DNA of 64,000 nucleotides from Isoetes taiwanensis (lineage: Eukaryota; Streptophyta; Lycopodiopsida; Isoetales; Isoetaceae). Under the pieces are notes generated by a model. That model made no database searches. It saw only the letters and a program-made list of their open reading frames with translations, and was not told the origin of the DNA. A program made the translations under genes and the position numbers. The DNA lies in contig JAJEKV010000093.1 in assembly GCA_021234155.1 (NCBI GenBank), forward strand, positions 748,001 through 812,000, given 5' to 3'. Of the stretch, positions 1 to 11,735 are shown piece by piece; within the stretch, counting starts at the first letter, position 1, and each line of letters starts with the position of its first letter.

Positions 1-810
1 AGCATGAATAAAATCCAAAGTAATTTTTATCATAAATAATATATCACTCGAAATAGATAAGGATAAAGGAATACTATGACATTTATTATTCGCTTTTTTA
101 GACCGTTGGCAAAGTCACACAATGACAATATGAACAATCCCATCTCTTTGCAATCTAGGCCAAACAAAGTATGGTTCAAGCATGCATCAAAGTTGCCATG
201 CACGCCACGATGACCGCTAGCAATAGGCGCATCATGGATCTCTCTAAGAATAAGTGGCCTAAAGTCTCGCGAAGAATGCATACATTTGGACCTTTAAACA
301 AGGAGCTATTAAGCATTTTTATCTCCATAAGCATTGCCACTTTGAGCCAATAACCAAATATCCTTATAATCATGGTTTCTTTTTGCATACAATGTTTTCA
401 TTTCCTCCAATGTGTTGGATTGTATTAGCGGCGCAAAACAAACTATATAATGTTGGTTTTAAAAGCATTTATGACAATAGCCCATTGAAAAATCATATTG
501 TTGCATAAAAGAAACCCATTTGGGTTTTTTCCTCGATAACATTTTTGAGAAATAATATACTTAATGCTTTGTTGGTTAGTAAAATATGAATTGTTGATCC
601 AAATGATAGATAGATTTTCCCTTTATTTTTTTCAAAGCATGAATGATAGCCAAAAATTCTTTATCATAAATAATATATATATCGACTCTGAGTCAGAAAG
701 CTTCTGACTTTCGTAAACAATAGGATGACTATTCAGCGTTAAGACCACACCCAAAGTCGTACCACTTGCATCAGCACATAACAATTAAGGCACACTAAAC
801 TTTTGACAAG
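1..810 (-). mobile_element. Ty3/gypsy retrotransposon pol fragment (RNase H, integrase zinc finger)
   Basis: Read on the minus strand, about 790 down to 600 encodes a Ty3/gypsy RNase H stretch: a DASGTTLGVVL-like motif, then HPIVYESQKLSDSE, then YDKEFLAIIHALKK. Further downstream (281 to 30) comes an integrase N-terminal zinc-finger-like block with REIHDAPIASGHRGVH and paired cysteines near CDF. The order RNase H then integrase is normal for gypsy pol. Several frameshifts and stops separate the blocks, so the copy is dead. The element runs off the left edge. No LTR was identified. Family motif knowledge supports the assignment; the extent on the right is approximate. Confidence 0.8.
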
Positions 811-814
811 ATGA

Positions 815-1557
815 TGGATGTAGACGTGGCAATTTTGGTGCAGCCAGAGGAATGGGAGGCTGCTGCCGCCGCTCGGCTTGCTGCTGCAGAGACAAATTCT
901 GACAGAGGAGGGCCCATCTAATGCCCCCACAAATCGTCCGATGCTATTGCAGCCTGTGACGAAGGTTTCTATTGGAAAAGCCTCAATTTTGGAGAAGGAT
1001 TGGGCAGCCAAAAGATGTTTTTTTGGAGCCCCCTTCTTGAAACAGGGACAAATTTTAAAACAAGGTCAAATTTGGCTGACGGAGGCCTAAAAGATAACTC
1101 TGCAGATGGAATCACTATCAATGGTGAGTTGCACGCAAGGAAAAGTGCCAAGGATAGTGCTGTGTTTATTGATGCCGAGATGGAAAGGAAAACCGCAGAG
1201 GCAAAGGAGGTGGATTCTGTTCTGCCTTGTGATAGTGGACAAACTGCTCTCAAAGTTTCTGAGGTAGCTGGCTCATCTACGGCAAATAAGGCTGCTCCAG
1301 GACAATCTACATGGAAATCCAATGTTTCAGTGCAGTATCTCAGCGGCATCTTAGTGAGTGGATTCAAAAAGACTTGGTTCCCAAACAAAGTAATAGTGTG
1401 GCAGAAGCGCTGGATTTTGTACGAAGGGGTAATAAAATGGACCTGGTACAGCGCTTGAGTAGTGATTTCCGAGGTCAGTCAATTGCTAGCAGGATCTCTA
1501 CAGAGAATTGCTTGGCAGATAAGGTGGTGGTGGAGGTCAATCATTCAGAACACTATT
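815..1557 (+). pseudogene. Coding-like remnant of unknown protein
   Basis: A nearly continuous plus-strand coding-like stretch begins at an ATG near 815 (MDVDVAILVQPEEWEAAAA) and is carried on through at least two frame changes to a stop near 1557. It contains the patches VSIGKASILEKDWAAKRCFF, AKDSAVFIDAEMERKTAEA and ISTENCLADKVVVEV. Composition is hydrophilic and Ala/Glu/Lys rich. I do not recognise the family. It could be a retroelement gag or LINE ORF1 remnant, or a decayed host exon. It abuts the gypsy pol fragment but lies on the opposite strand, so it is not an obvious part of that element. Confidence 0.35.
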
Positions 1558-2526
1558 GATATCTTTCAAGCCTCGTTGCCTACACAGTAGTGGCGTATTG
1601 GACATGTGAGTTTTTTGATCCTGCACGTCTCACTCCGTCTAGTCTCACGTATGGTGGAGGTAGCTATGCCATTTGAGTATGTTGTTACAAGTGACGAGAA
1701 CAATAACTACATACATTATATCATGCATCTACTTATAGAAAATGGATGGATCCACCATTAGAGACATATGCTATCATATGCATCCAAGGGTCTCGTGAAC
1801 ATAGTAATAATCGATGAAGATACATACATGTCATTGATATATAGATTTATAGAGGCTAAAATTAATCCTATCTGGAATGCTTAAATTGATCATGAATTAC
1901 TTTGACATTCAATTACTCCTTTTTGTGGTGCTATAAGGTGAAGAATCTAGCTTCAAAGCTAACATTCGACTGGGAGCCCTTAGGTTGGGTTAAGTTGCAC
2001 ATGCACTTTAAAATGGTTCATGAAGATGGGAGGTTGGTTGTGACACCTCTTGATTGAGCTTTAAGGTGAGGGATCAACTACAACATGCTTCGATAGGTCT
2101 AGTTCTAAGGCAAATTTTTTGCTGCAATTGATGTAACTCTGGTTCAGATATTTGCTGAGATGAAGGATTGCCAATTGATGTTAAATTTCTAGGTTTTATA
2201 AGTGATTATGACAGGTTAATGTAGATACGTCTGTCTAGGATAAACACGTCAAAGCTAATAGGCCACCAATACAACAAGCATAACTGCAATTGTCATGCCT
2301 ACAAAATCAAATAATTTGGGCCCAAGTGCCCGTGCACCTGTGCTGGTACGGGATTTATATTTTTTCTAAGGATACTTGCGCCATTCCATGTTGATTATGT
2401 TTATGTTGTATGTTGTAGTGCACATATCCACATTTGGTATGGATAACAAGGAATTTTGGGATTTTTCTGTCTTGCCAGGTTCCGACTCAGTTCAGCCTAC
2501 GTATTTCTTTGGGAAAAACTGGTATA
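1558..2526. other. No gene recognised
   Basis: AT-rich DNA between the unknown coding-like remnant and the 3' end of HDR. Only short random open frames are seen. The part nearest 2526 is presumably the HDR 3' UTR on the minus strand. Confidence 0.5.
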
Positions 2527-5500
2527 TTACACATTCTGAAGGGCCGCCTCTTGATTTTTGAGCTGGAATACTACTTTCAATACATCTTCAACCACCTGCA
2601 TGCATTTCATTGTACCAACTTAGGAAAGCAAATATATCCAATCTACAAAATCAATCTGTCTAAGAGGATTTTTTTTCTTCAATTAATATTCCTGCCATCC
2701 TTTCCATTGTCCTCTATGGAAAATTGCCAGAAGGAATAGACCTCTAATGGAGGTAATTCATACTAGCTATTTTGTTAAACTTCTCACATAAGAACATACA
2801 ATGGAAGAGGAGCATGATAGACAGGTAAAGTGGTTTTGTTCTTGGAAGACATATATAGAGCTTAAGCTGCCTCCATTCCGATTCTTTCAGACCTAGGATA
2901 GAGAAGAGGCTGTTCTTTGCCCATGTAGCATATAGTGCAGATATTCTTAACTGACCCATTTTTTGACATATTGGGAACGGCCTAGATAAGTTTTAAGTGT
3001 TTCAAGAAACTATGCTTCAACCAAAAGAGCTGCATTGATCAGATTCTTATTGAATGGTGTCTATTTAGATCTCCAAATGCAATCGTGAAACAAGAGCAAA
3101 TGAAAGCCATAAGTATGTGGCACCTGAGGTTCTTATCCTCCAGGAAGCTCAAGCAGTCAGATTTTAGAAGTTTAAGAATGCTGGAAGCTCTACATTGTAC
3201 TTCACTTTTAACTTCATAATGACTAGTATAGCAGCATACCCATATATTCTTCTTTTCTATTCTCTTTCTTATTCTTCTCTTCAAATAAATGGCATACAAA
3301 ACTTTTTCTAATGTGTTTTAAATTGCCAAATGATGGAAGGGAATAGCACAGCTCAAAATATGCATTCCATACCTTATCAGGGGTTGAAGCACCAGATGTA
3401 ACGCCAATAGTAATGTCACCAGAGGGAAGCCAATCCTCTTTTTCTTGTAACTCACCATGCTGCATACATAACTTTTATATTTCAAAAATCCTGCCAACAA
3501 CTGATATGGCTGCAGATATATATAACATACATTAAGCAAGTAAGTAATTTTGTTGCCTGGACTAATGCGCTTCTCACTGTCAATCCAATAGGATGGGATG
3601 CCACTAAGCTCCCCAATTTCTTGTAAATGTGATGTATTACTTGAGTTCCACCCTCCAATGACAAGTATCAAATCCAGCTTCTCACGAACTAGTTTGTACA
3701 TCGCATCCTGTCTCTCCTGTATTAATAAGTGACATAAAAACCAGTTAGGTGCGGATCGTACCACAGTATAACTAGAAATGTGCCTCACCTGTGTAGCATC
3801 ACAAATTGTATTAAAGCTCATAAAGTGATCGTTCACATTCTCAACTCCATATTTTTGCATCAACGTCTTTTGAATGAGCTTTCCTGCAATAAAAAAGCAT
3901 GGCATATGAATACTGAAATCTAAATGAAAGTGAAATTTTGGCTCAAACACGGTATTCCTAAGCTCTAACTTGATTACCAATCTCTTCTGTTTCGCCTTTA
4001 AGCATTGTTGTTTGGTTAGCTATCCCGACCCTGGACAAGTCCTTATCTGGATCAAATCCTTTTGATATTGCTGACTTAAATTTCTGCAAACATGTAAACT
4101 CATACAAATGAGTTTGTCTTTCCTCAAGCCAGATATACACAATTACAGCGTAGGTGCATCATCATACTTCAAGAAACTGCTCTTTGGTACCACTTGATCC
4201 ATCAAGCTTGCCTCCAAGGATATAATCGCAGACATAGGTTGCCTACACACCAAAACATTTAGTGCAAGAAAATTGATTGAGATCTACAACAACATTCCAC
4301 TTACCTCTTTCATGTTCTTCACAATGACATACTTGTCAGCAAACGATGCTGTAGCTACTGTTTCTTCATGAGCATATTTACCATGAATAACAGAAGTATG
4401 GTTGGACTTTTTGTGTTTCTCCAGAGTATTCCAAACCTACAAGCATGCCGTGATAAGCTTTAAATCACACACTTGTTATTTATATATCTCCTTCACAAGG
4501 AAGCTTTGTACCTTCGATACCCAAGGGCATGTTGTATCTACAATTTGAACGCCCTTTTCAGCAAGAATTTGCATTTCACTAACAGATGCACCAAAGGCTG
4601 GGAAAATAACCACATCCCCTTTCTCAACAACATTGAAGTTCTTCACTTTCTCTATGATCGGTATAATTTTTATCTCCATCTCCTCCAGCCTCTAAATTTG
4701 TAACAATATAAGATGCATCACAACATTAAAGATCTATTGGACTTTTCTGCCCAAGAAATCTAAAACAGTACTAGTGGCACCTACATTCAACCCATATAGA
4801 ATTGGTAGATGCTGCGGACTTTATTGGCCAGCTTTCATGGCCACAAACACTTTTATCAGCAGTCCATGAGAGAGGAAAGAATGCTCTTCTTTTTGATGAA
4901 AAAATAATGACTGGCTGCCCTATTCTTTTAGTCTGTTCTGAGAAATGTGAAGTGAAGCTATTATTTGCAAACTTAAGATTTGGAAACCGTGAATGGACAG
5001 AATTGGGCTCTCTAATCTCAGGTCCGAGGACCACAGGGCATGGAGACAAGTATTAGATCTGAGATTAGAGAGAGACGATCATTTGAAGAACTTATGTATT
5101 GTTGCATAAATTGATGCTTCTAACTGCCTATGAACCAGGTGTATATATCCATGCCAGAATACTGATTTGACTTGTCATGCAGAGAGAAAATACGCAGGGC
5201 TTGAGCTTATATATAGGCACAGCTCAGTAAAAAACCTATACAGGGCCAAATGATAGTAACCTAGGTTATTCTAAACTGAGTTTACCTGATTGACAGCGGG
5301 ATTGTGAATTATCTCGTTGGTAATCCATAATCGATTTTCGGGAAACTGTTTCCTTGCTTCATAAGCAATTTGAACAGCTCGCTCAACGCCCCAGCAGAAA
5401 CCATATGAATTTGCAAGCTTTACAGTCACATTGCCCCAGGTATGTTCAAAATTGCTTTCCTTCAAGGTTTGCACAATATTACCTATGCACCACAAACATC

Positions 5501-5880
5501 ACTATTAACATCTCCAACTTTGCTACAAACATGCCAATTGCTCTAGGCCTATTTAAAGTCTATTCTTTCCCTGACTTACTTGTGAATTCCTCGCTCATAA
5601 GCTGCAACGTTTCTTTCTTACGGCCAAACCCACTTCTATTGTAATTTTCCCCTCTGGTTAGATTCTTCCTAAACAGCTTAGTATCAAGTTGCTGCTCAGA
5701 ATTGGATGATTCTGCAGGGGCCACTGCACCAGAGTTTTGCACCACTAGGAATCCAAAATTTCGGCCATATTTTCTCCGAACAGACTGTGGGAGATGCAAA
5801 GAGAGTTCATTTTCTAGCTTGCTGGTCCTAAGAAATGCCGAAGGAACCAATCCATGAGCTGACAAGCCCATCTGCGCCAT
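2527..5880 (-). CDS. HDR: 4-hydroxy-3-methylbut-2-enyl diphosphate reductase (HDR/IspH), 10 exons
   Basis: This is the last enzyme of the plastid MEP isoprenoid pathway; it reduces HMBPP to IPP and DMAPP with a 4Fe-4S cluster. Exons on the minus strand: 5880-5580, 5482-5286, 4691-4512, 4436-4305, 4242-4168, 4083-3978, 3883-3789, 3716-3531, 3459-3373 and 2595-2527. All introns are GT-AG and the phases join without a break to 475 codons, close to the plant family length. The first 70 or so residues are Ser/Leu/Arg rich, as expected for a transit peptide. Cluster cysteines are in GFCWGVERA (Cys130), DTTCPWVSK (Cys221) and NTICDATQ (Cys358). The substrate-binding [13 protein letters not shown] block and the SGASTPDK motif are present. 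The start is ATG at 5880; an in-frame TTG at 5898 was rejected. The final exon ([20 protein letters not shown] then two residues) lies after a 777-bp intron. It appears intact. Confidence 0.95.
5008..5072. repeat. Inverted repeat (stem-loop) in HDR intron 2
   Basis: TCTCTAATCTCAG near 5009-5021 is matched by CTGAGATTAGAGA at 5059-5071, with a loop of about 37 bases. It lies in the 594-bp intron between HDR exons 2 and 3. It may be the edge of a small fold-back element. Confidence 0.6.
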
Positions 5881-8810
5881 AGCTAATTCCGACTCCAATG
5901 CAGATGCCTACTAGAACTATAAAATGAGATTCTCAGGATTATATTGAACCAATAGGAGACTGCCACGCCAGAAGCTGGACCTCAAAAGGGCATGTTTACA
6001 CCGAAGTCGTCACGTATTGGAGGTTGAAAATGGTGGTCGGATGAATTTTTTGCAACGAAAAACAACAGTAGGTAGAAGGTTCCGAGTATTTAAAAATGAT
6101 AAACCTCTATGGTCCCATCTTTGAACTCCTTTGGGTCAATCAACATAATCCCCTTTTTTTCTTTGAATGGAGGCAAACAAGTAAATCGGGTACATGACTT
6201 TATTTTAGGCTCCACAATATGCGATATTTGAAGTATTCAAGTTCAATGGTCAACAAATAGGAAGAATTATCACAGTTGTAAAAGGATCCTTTATGCATCA
6301 GATAGGGAGTTCTTTGTTCTTCAAATCCATGTTCATTTTGACAAATAGCACACATGTCTGATTGAATCGAAGATTCACATGTTAATTTCTTGGAAGGTTT
6401 CTTGCTATAAAACGTGGGATATTCGTCCTAGTCTTAATGACTTAGCTAGTTATTAGAATTTTACACAAGCGGGTTAAGTGAAGAAATATAAAAAGTCAAA
6501 AAGTTTGATTTCAGAATGAATGAATGAATGAATGCATAAAAGACCTACTATAATGTGGGAGAAATGGGGGATACAAATCTCCTTCACGTGGGTGAAAAAA
6601 AGAAAGAAAGAAAAATAATAGATGAGATGAACATGGACGAGAAGGTTCCAAAGTGACTAAAGATAGTAAATATACAAAGAAAAGAACGAAACTATCATTT
6701 GACTTATATCTACAAGAAATTTATCGCAGCAGCCGCGAACATTTCTCTTCCTGCTTGAAATGAATAACTTCTCAAAAATCTTGAATTGCTCAGCTTGTTT
6801 ACATCAATTTCATCCTAGAATTAGATTCTACAATTATTTCCTAGGAAGAGGGCAGTACCAAATGGGAACAGAGGATTTAAAGTTTCCTTATGGTTGTTCT
6901 ACAAATTGTTTATTTATAGAGGTACTAAAGGGGAGGGGGTGGTGGTGGTATAGAAAAGTTTTGGTTGTTTGTGAATAGAGTTACTAAAAAGGGAGGAAGG
7001 ATAAATACAGATGCAGAAGAAACAATGCAACTAAGTAAATTTCTACCAAGCAATTCTACACTAGATCTAATGAATTGGAGGTTGACAGTTATCAACCCAT
7101 TCAATTATACACTACACCAAAGAGTACCCAATGAGAGATTACCAGGGCAATACATTATAGAGATGCAAGCGGTTCTACACAATAAAGTTAAGTGATTCTA
7201 CACAATAGGAGGCTAACGGGGCAAGACTTGACGTTGAGGATGTGCGTACAATTTGATCATACTGTGAAATAAAGAAAGGATAAGGGTGGAGAACCCGCAG
7301 TATTACCCTAGGTATCATTATTTAATGCCTCCTTTCTTTTTCTTTTTCTTTTTTCAACAACCTCTCATTTTTAAGGCCCATAGAGGACAAAAAATGTTAT
7401 CAACAATTTTTACAATTGACATTTGGCCTATTCAATGCCTTTGTTTGAAATTTGATTCTAACCGTCGTGCTTTCCGAGAGACAACACCATCTCTTGGTCC
7501 TTAGAATCTCTTCAATTATACTTACCTTGTAAAAAAATAACTTGCTACTCTAGTATAAAACTATAGACCTTTCATTTGTTAGTCCAAGTTGTTAATCTCA
7601 AGCCCAGCTTAAGACAACTTATATTGGATTAACAAGGGTTGCTTTGCAAAATCCCAACTGCTAATTTCTTTGAGTTCTTACCTAGAAGACCCATTAAATA
7701 AATAATTGTTTAGTTTTACACAACTACCCCGTAGTTGTAGTATCAACTAGGATCATGTCATTGTAACCCTAAGGATGAATAGAGTTGCCTTAAGCATACT
7801 TATTCACAACATATATCGGATCCTCTCCATTGTTCACACTAGTGGACAAGACATATCTACAGAGGTTATTCTATAACAGAAAACACCCGAGGTATTTTGC
7901 TCTTTCAATCTTTTTTGTGGTTTTTACATCCTCCTAGAGGAGGAGAAATCCTCGTGTGCCACAATGTAGCTAAATACTCACGGTTACTTAAGATATTATC
8001 CTCGTTTCAAGTCATGCATGAAATGCACCTCTATTCCCAAGCCTATGAGAATTTGCCTCAATGCCTAATCTATAGGCATGCATTTAACATGTTAAAGCCT
8101 AACAAGGAGTGAACGTTCACTTTCACGCAAAAAAAAAAATAAAAAAATAAAAAAAATTGTGCATTACTGCCCAAACCCTGTTTGAGGTGCCATGGAACGT
8201 ACTTCCAAACCCTGCTTGAAGCACACATTCTTGGGTCTTTCTTGTCATTAGTGTTAGGCTCAAATTCCTAGGGCAATAATTATTCACACATAGTTATTGT
8301 GCCCCCCCTCCCCCCTCCCCCAATCATATATGAGCCTTTCTTATGGGACCTTCATAGAGGGCTATCCAACAATACATATAATGGATATGCATCTCGTAGA
8401 AGGGTTTTATCTATGATCTGCATCTATTGTTTTCACCTTCAAGCCCTGCTTGAAGCATTTTTCACTTGTGTGCAACTTATCCCATAAGATGCACCACTTA
8501 CTGCAATCCCTGATTGCTTTTGTCATATTTATTTTTTTTAAGATAAGTTCCCAACCTAGCCATTTGACAATAATTCAGAACAGAATAGTAGCAACCCTGC
8601 TTCTGAACATTGAGCAAGCTATTGCGGAAATCAAGCTCTGGTCCTTGGACAGAGCTTAATCTCTCATTTCATGACAGAGTGCATTTACATGGATCTCTTT
8701 CATAATGACCTAATCATAAAAGGAAATAATTCCTTAATCCTAAACATGCTCTTAAAAAGACTATCCCGTATGATTCTTTAAAACTCCCAGAGTATGGAGT
8801 TTCTGAAAGG
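5881..8810. other. Intergenic region upstream of HDR; simple repeats only
   Basis: No convincing gene is seen. The part next to 5880 must hold the HDR promoter, but no clear core element could be fixed. Simple repeats include (GAAT)n at 6515-6535, T/C tracts near 7340, an A-rich run at 8128-8155 and a C-rich run near 8303-8322. The phrase CCCTGCTTGAAGCA recurs near 8206 and 8443, and CCCTGCTTGAA again near 10188, which hints at a dispersed repeat. Confidence 0.5.
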
Positions 8811-8976
8811 GAACATGGATTTCTTTGATTTTGGAATATATGGATGAAGGTGCATTTCAACAAGCGCTTGCAGCACAGAAGAAGATTTCTGAAGCTCAGT
8901 TATACGAGGTTACCAGACAGATATTGAATGGTCTTTGCTATTTAGATTCTAATAAGATAGTGCTTAGAGTATATAC
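8811..8976 (+). pseudogene. MAPKK-like protein kinase fragment
   Basis: The plus strand encodes GTWISLILEYMDEGA, then KKISEAQLYEVTRQIL and NGLCYLDSNKIVLRV. This corresponds to the beta-5 strand, hinge and helix E of MAP kinase kinases, where family members read LEYMDGGSL...IPEP...QVLKGLxYLH...HRD. The expected HRD catalytic loop is not reached: the frame diverges after VLRV and runs into a G-rich hairpin. Only about 50 codons remain, so this is a displaced or decayed exon, not a gene. The kinase call rests on family knowledge; the MAPKK subgroup is inference from the EYMDEG hinge. Confidence 0.6.
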
Positions 8977-8991
8977 ATCCCTTTTTTGGGG

Positions 8992-9015
8992 GGGTTGCCC
9001 CTAGGGGGCAAACCC
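8992..9015. repeat. G/C-rich hairpin, GGGTTGCCCC-type
   Basis: GGGTTGCCC is followed by CTAG and then GGGGCAAACCC, an almost perfect palindrome. A close relative sits at 37523-37545. It marks the abrupt end of the kinase-like reading frame. Confidence 0.6.
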
Positions 9016-9023
9016 TTGTCCAT

Positions 9024-9062
9024 GTGGGTTTGTGGCACATTCTAAGTATATGCCAGTATATA
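9024..9062 (-). repeat. Short repeat shared in inverted orientation with 63322-63360
   Basis: On the minus strand this reads GCATATACTTAGAATGTGCC then ACAAACCCA. The plus strand at 63330-63359 has the same with two substitutions. Flanking bases (GTATATAC upstream) are also similar, so this is a dispersed repeat end, not chance. Confidence 0.65.
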
Positions 9063-9694
9063 CCTGGAATATGTCAATAACTGCTCCAAACCCATTATTG
9101 GTTGTAAACTGGCGGTCAATTACGTTGATTGTCGGCCACTGTGGAAACCGGATAACTGGTACTTCTTGCTCTGGCAGCTATGGCGGTCGCAGGCTTAATC
9201 AGAGCTCTGATAGCAATGTGCTTTCTGGTTTTATAGTTCAATGCTATAATACTTGAAAGCGGCAAAATTGGTGCAACTTTGGATTCAAAACAGAGCAATG
9301 CAAACTGGATCAAAACAGCAGATGGCCAAAAAGGGAGCTTGGTCGCAAATCGAACTGTAGGAAATGCTTGGATTCAGATCGAGGATGATGGCGGTGAGAC
9401 TGTGAGGGTTACATGGTCTTCACCTTGTGTAAACATATCGGCAAATCTGAGCGCAAAAATTACTCTGTCGCTTAATTCTACAGGGGATTTTGCAGACCTT
9501 GGTTGCTTCAGTCATATAATGGAATACTAACACGCAGCGAGCGGGTCATAAAATGGAATGCTAACACGCAGGGAGCGGCTTATGCAGAAATTTCCGACGA
9601 TGGGGGCATTAATTTGAAAGCATCGGATAATTCTACAGTCTGGAAAAGCTCGGATCCATCCTTTGCGACAGCGGCACATTGTGTTTCTACTTAG
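9063..9694 (+). pseudogene. Coding-like stretch with two DDGG repeats, possibly lectin-like
   Basis: Two plus-strand open stretches (about 9250-9530 and 9503-9694) carry similar phrases: NAWIQIEDDGGETVRVTWSS and [20 protein letters not shown] followed by TVWKSSDP. The pattern of alternating hydrophobic residues, DDG and V-W-S-S resembles repeats of bulb-type (GNA-like) lectin domains. That is inference only. Frames shift between the two blocks, and the upstream GTSCSGSYGG region is in a third frame. It directly precedes the ClpB-like exon but no evidence joins them. Confidence 0.3.
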
Positions 9695-10180
9695 ACCCTA
9701 TAATCGGCCATGATGATGAAATACGCCGTTGTATTCAGATTTTATCTAGAAGAACAAAGAACAACCCTGTTCTCGTTGGAGAACCTGGTATTGGTAAAAC
9801 AGCAATTTCAGAAGGGTATGTTCGCACTAATTATGTTTGCTTTTCATTCCTCCTCACATTTGATCCCGGCCGGGGGGTGCACTTATACATAAGGGGGGTA
9901 TGGCAACTGCGTTCGGAGGGTCGCAAAAAAACCCCCTTATATATGCAATTTTAAAAGGCAATTTGACCCCTATGTGTATAGATATTGCTCCAAATAAGTG
10001 CCTAAAAACACCCCTAACCCCTAAGCATATGTATGCAAATGGTCCAAAAAACACCCCTCTGTTGAACTCTCACGGGTTATACGCTGATCAAAGGTGAATC
10101 CCCCGGGGATCCCGGCGGTTCTCAGACTTGTGCAGTGGATTTTACAAGGAGATGTACCTCAAGCCTTAATCTATAGAAAG
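9695..10180 (+). pseudogene. ClpB/Hsp101 AAA+ gene fragment: two exons and one intron
   Basis: Exon 9695-9815 encodes [20 protein letters not shown], then [16 protein letters not shown], the first Walker A region of ClpB/Hsp101 disaggregases. It begins after a polypyrimidine-TTAG acceptor and ends at a GTATGT donor. Exon 10126-10180 begins after CTCAG and joins in phase to give SEGLVQWILQGDVPQALIYR, matching the ClpB AQRIVxGDVPxAL segment that follows Walker A. It ends at an AAG/GTTGGG donor. The next expected exon (LISLDMGAL) was not found downstream. In addition, Trp replaces the usual Arg in the AQR position, so this looks like a stranded genomic piece. Keeping the intron argues against retroposition. 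Confidence 0.75.
9862..10119. repeat. Probable insertion inside the ClpB-like intron
   Basis: The sequence between the two ClpB-like exons is bounded by near-identical GATCCCGGCCG (9862) and GATCCCGGCGG (10108). It has unusual composition: runs such as GGGGGG, CCCCCT and AACACCCCT spaced by A/T-rich words, and a CCCCCGGGG palindrome near the right end. It could be a small non-autonomous element with an 11-bp direct repeat. A relation to the C-rich stretch at 54110-54400 is suspected by composition only. Confidence 0.35.
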
Positions 10181-10584
10181 GTTGGGCCCTGCTTGAATAT
10201 CTCCATTCTTTAGTCTTAACTATTCATGACTAGATGGCTCAAAACTTGTTCTCTCGGATGCTTCTTTCTCATCCCTGAACTTTATTTACAATTTATCCCA
10301 TTGATTTCTGAACTGCCTCAATTCTTTCAGACCATAACTGTGTTTGCAATTTGATCATAATCTCATCTCTCTCCATTGGCTTCAAGAAAGATTAATACTT
10401 CCATTATTATGCACCTTGTACTCTTTCATCAGTGCAAGCATGGTAGAAATTGCATTGTCTGATCAATCTACATGTGTTTTCCTCTTTTTGACCCAGTTAA
10501 GAGTAACAGAACTTCTTTCGTGCACAACTATGGCTAAATCATTTGAAAAGGGCTCGGATTGTACCTCATGTAATTTATCTTCTT

Positions 10585-10791
10585 GTTGATCCTTCTCTCT
10601 TCTTGAGATTGCAATTCGAAATTCCTGAAGACTCAGAATTTATCTCAATAGTGGCAGATTGGGAAACTGATCCAATCACCCTCTTGGTTCTTCTTGGAGC
10701 CATTTTTTCGGTCCTAGGGGAAATGAAAGGCTTCGCAACAACTGCAAAGAGGATCGGTCATGATCTTGAGCCTGTTCAACCTGATTTATGA
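10585..10791 (+). pseudogene. Coding-like exon, unknown membrane-type protein
   Basis: An open frame ending at TGA 10791 reads FEIPEDSEFISIVADWETDP, then ITLLVLLGAIFSVLGEMKGF, then a short basic/acidic tail ending QPDL. It has one hydrophobic segment of about 14 residues and a soluble C-terminus. It looks like a real terminal exon preceded by a pyrimidine-rich stretch, but I do not recognise the protein and no upstream exon was found. It could be a decayed gene tail. Confidence 0.3.
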
Positions 10792-11735
10792 AGCAACAAT
10801 GGACTTACCAAACCGATAAGAGAGTGGATATTACCAAATAATTTTACAAATTCAAATGAAGAAATGCAAGAAGTATTTATTGGATTGCCAATGGGCATGA
10901 TTTCAATGCTTGGAGGGAAGAATTGGATCTTCAACTCTTGAAGCCCGCTCACCTTGAACAGGGGCTAGAATTAAGGTTGAAATTTGCGGCCTTTAAAAAG
11001 TTTACAGGCCGTAATTCTTAACGGCCATTCTAGTAATGGAAACGCCCCTAACAACAGTTAGGTGCAAATTATCTCTTAATGCGAGAGTCCACTAAGTAGA
11101 CTCTCACATCTCTCTCATGATCTCTCAACTCGCATGTGGCCAATGCCTCTGTCTCTCTCTCTAAGCTTTTCCACATGTCCAAATTTACTCTCTCTCATTG
11201 TACGTGGGTGAGAGAGAAAGTTCGTACGTATAAGGATGAGAGAGATTGAGAGACTTGACCATCTCCTATGCCTTAACAGTTAGTCATTTTTAAACATTAT
11301 CAGTTGGAAAATCGAGAGGAAAATAGAAGGAAACCACAAACGTTGATGATGGCGCTCGGTTTGCTTTTGCAGACATTGCAATGGTGTAAGTTTAATTTTT
11401 TTTGCTATAGTGGATGGATTCTGTAAATTCAAGAGATTACATGGATACACTTGATGATTCCTCTTCAATTCTTGAATTACGTAAAAGTTTTTTATTCGAA
11501 GGCCTTGTAGTCTCAATTGCAATTGCCACAATAAAGTATTATTCTATTGTTGTGCGTTATAAAACAATGTCTTCATTGATGATTCAGATTGCATATTTGG
11601 AATTTTACAAAATGTGAAGGGTAAATTTAGAATAATGGCTAAAAGCATGAGGGTATTTTTGGAATTTATAATTTTAGCTCTCTTAGATATTGGAGAGTTA
11701 GGAAAGGTATTTTTTTAGAATTAATAAAACTTGAT
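10792..11735. other. Intergenic; GA/CT-rich fold-back around 11086-11250
   Basis: No gene is seen. The segment 11086-11250 holds repeated CTCTCTC and GAGAGAG words in both orientations, including GAGAGTC-CACTAAGTA-GACTCTC near 11085-11106, so it can fold on itself. The rest is AT-rich. Confidence 0.45.

Noticed and set aside
3039-3366. Candidate last exon of HDR just downstream of exon 9
   Set aside because: No reading matched the family C-terminus; the true exon with [10 protein letters not shown] was found at 2595-2527.
4771-5056. Open frames of 84-92 codons on both strands in HDR intron 2
   Set aside because: No family resemblance, and they sit between well-defined HDR exons.
5881-5898. 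Start of HDR at TTG 5898
   Set aside because: A non-ATG start is unnecessary; ATG at 5880 is in frame 18 bases downstream and leaves a normal transit peptide.
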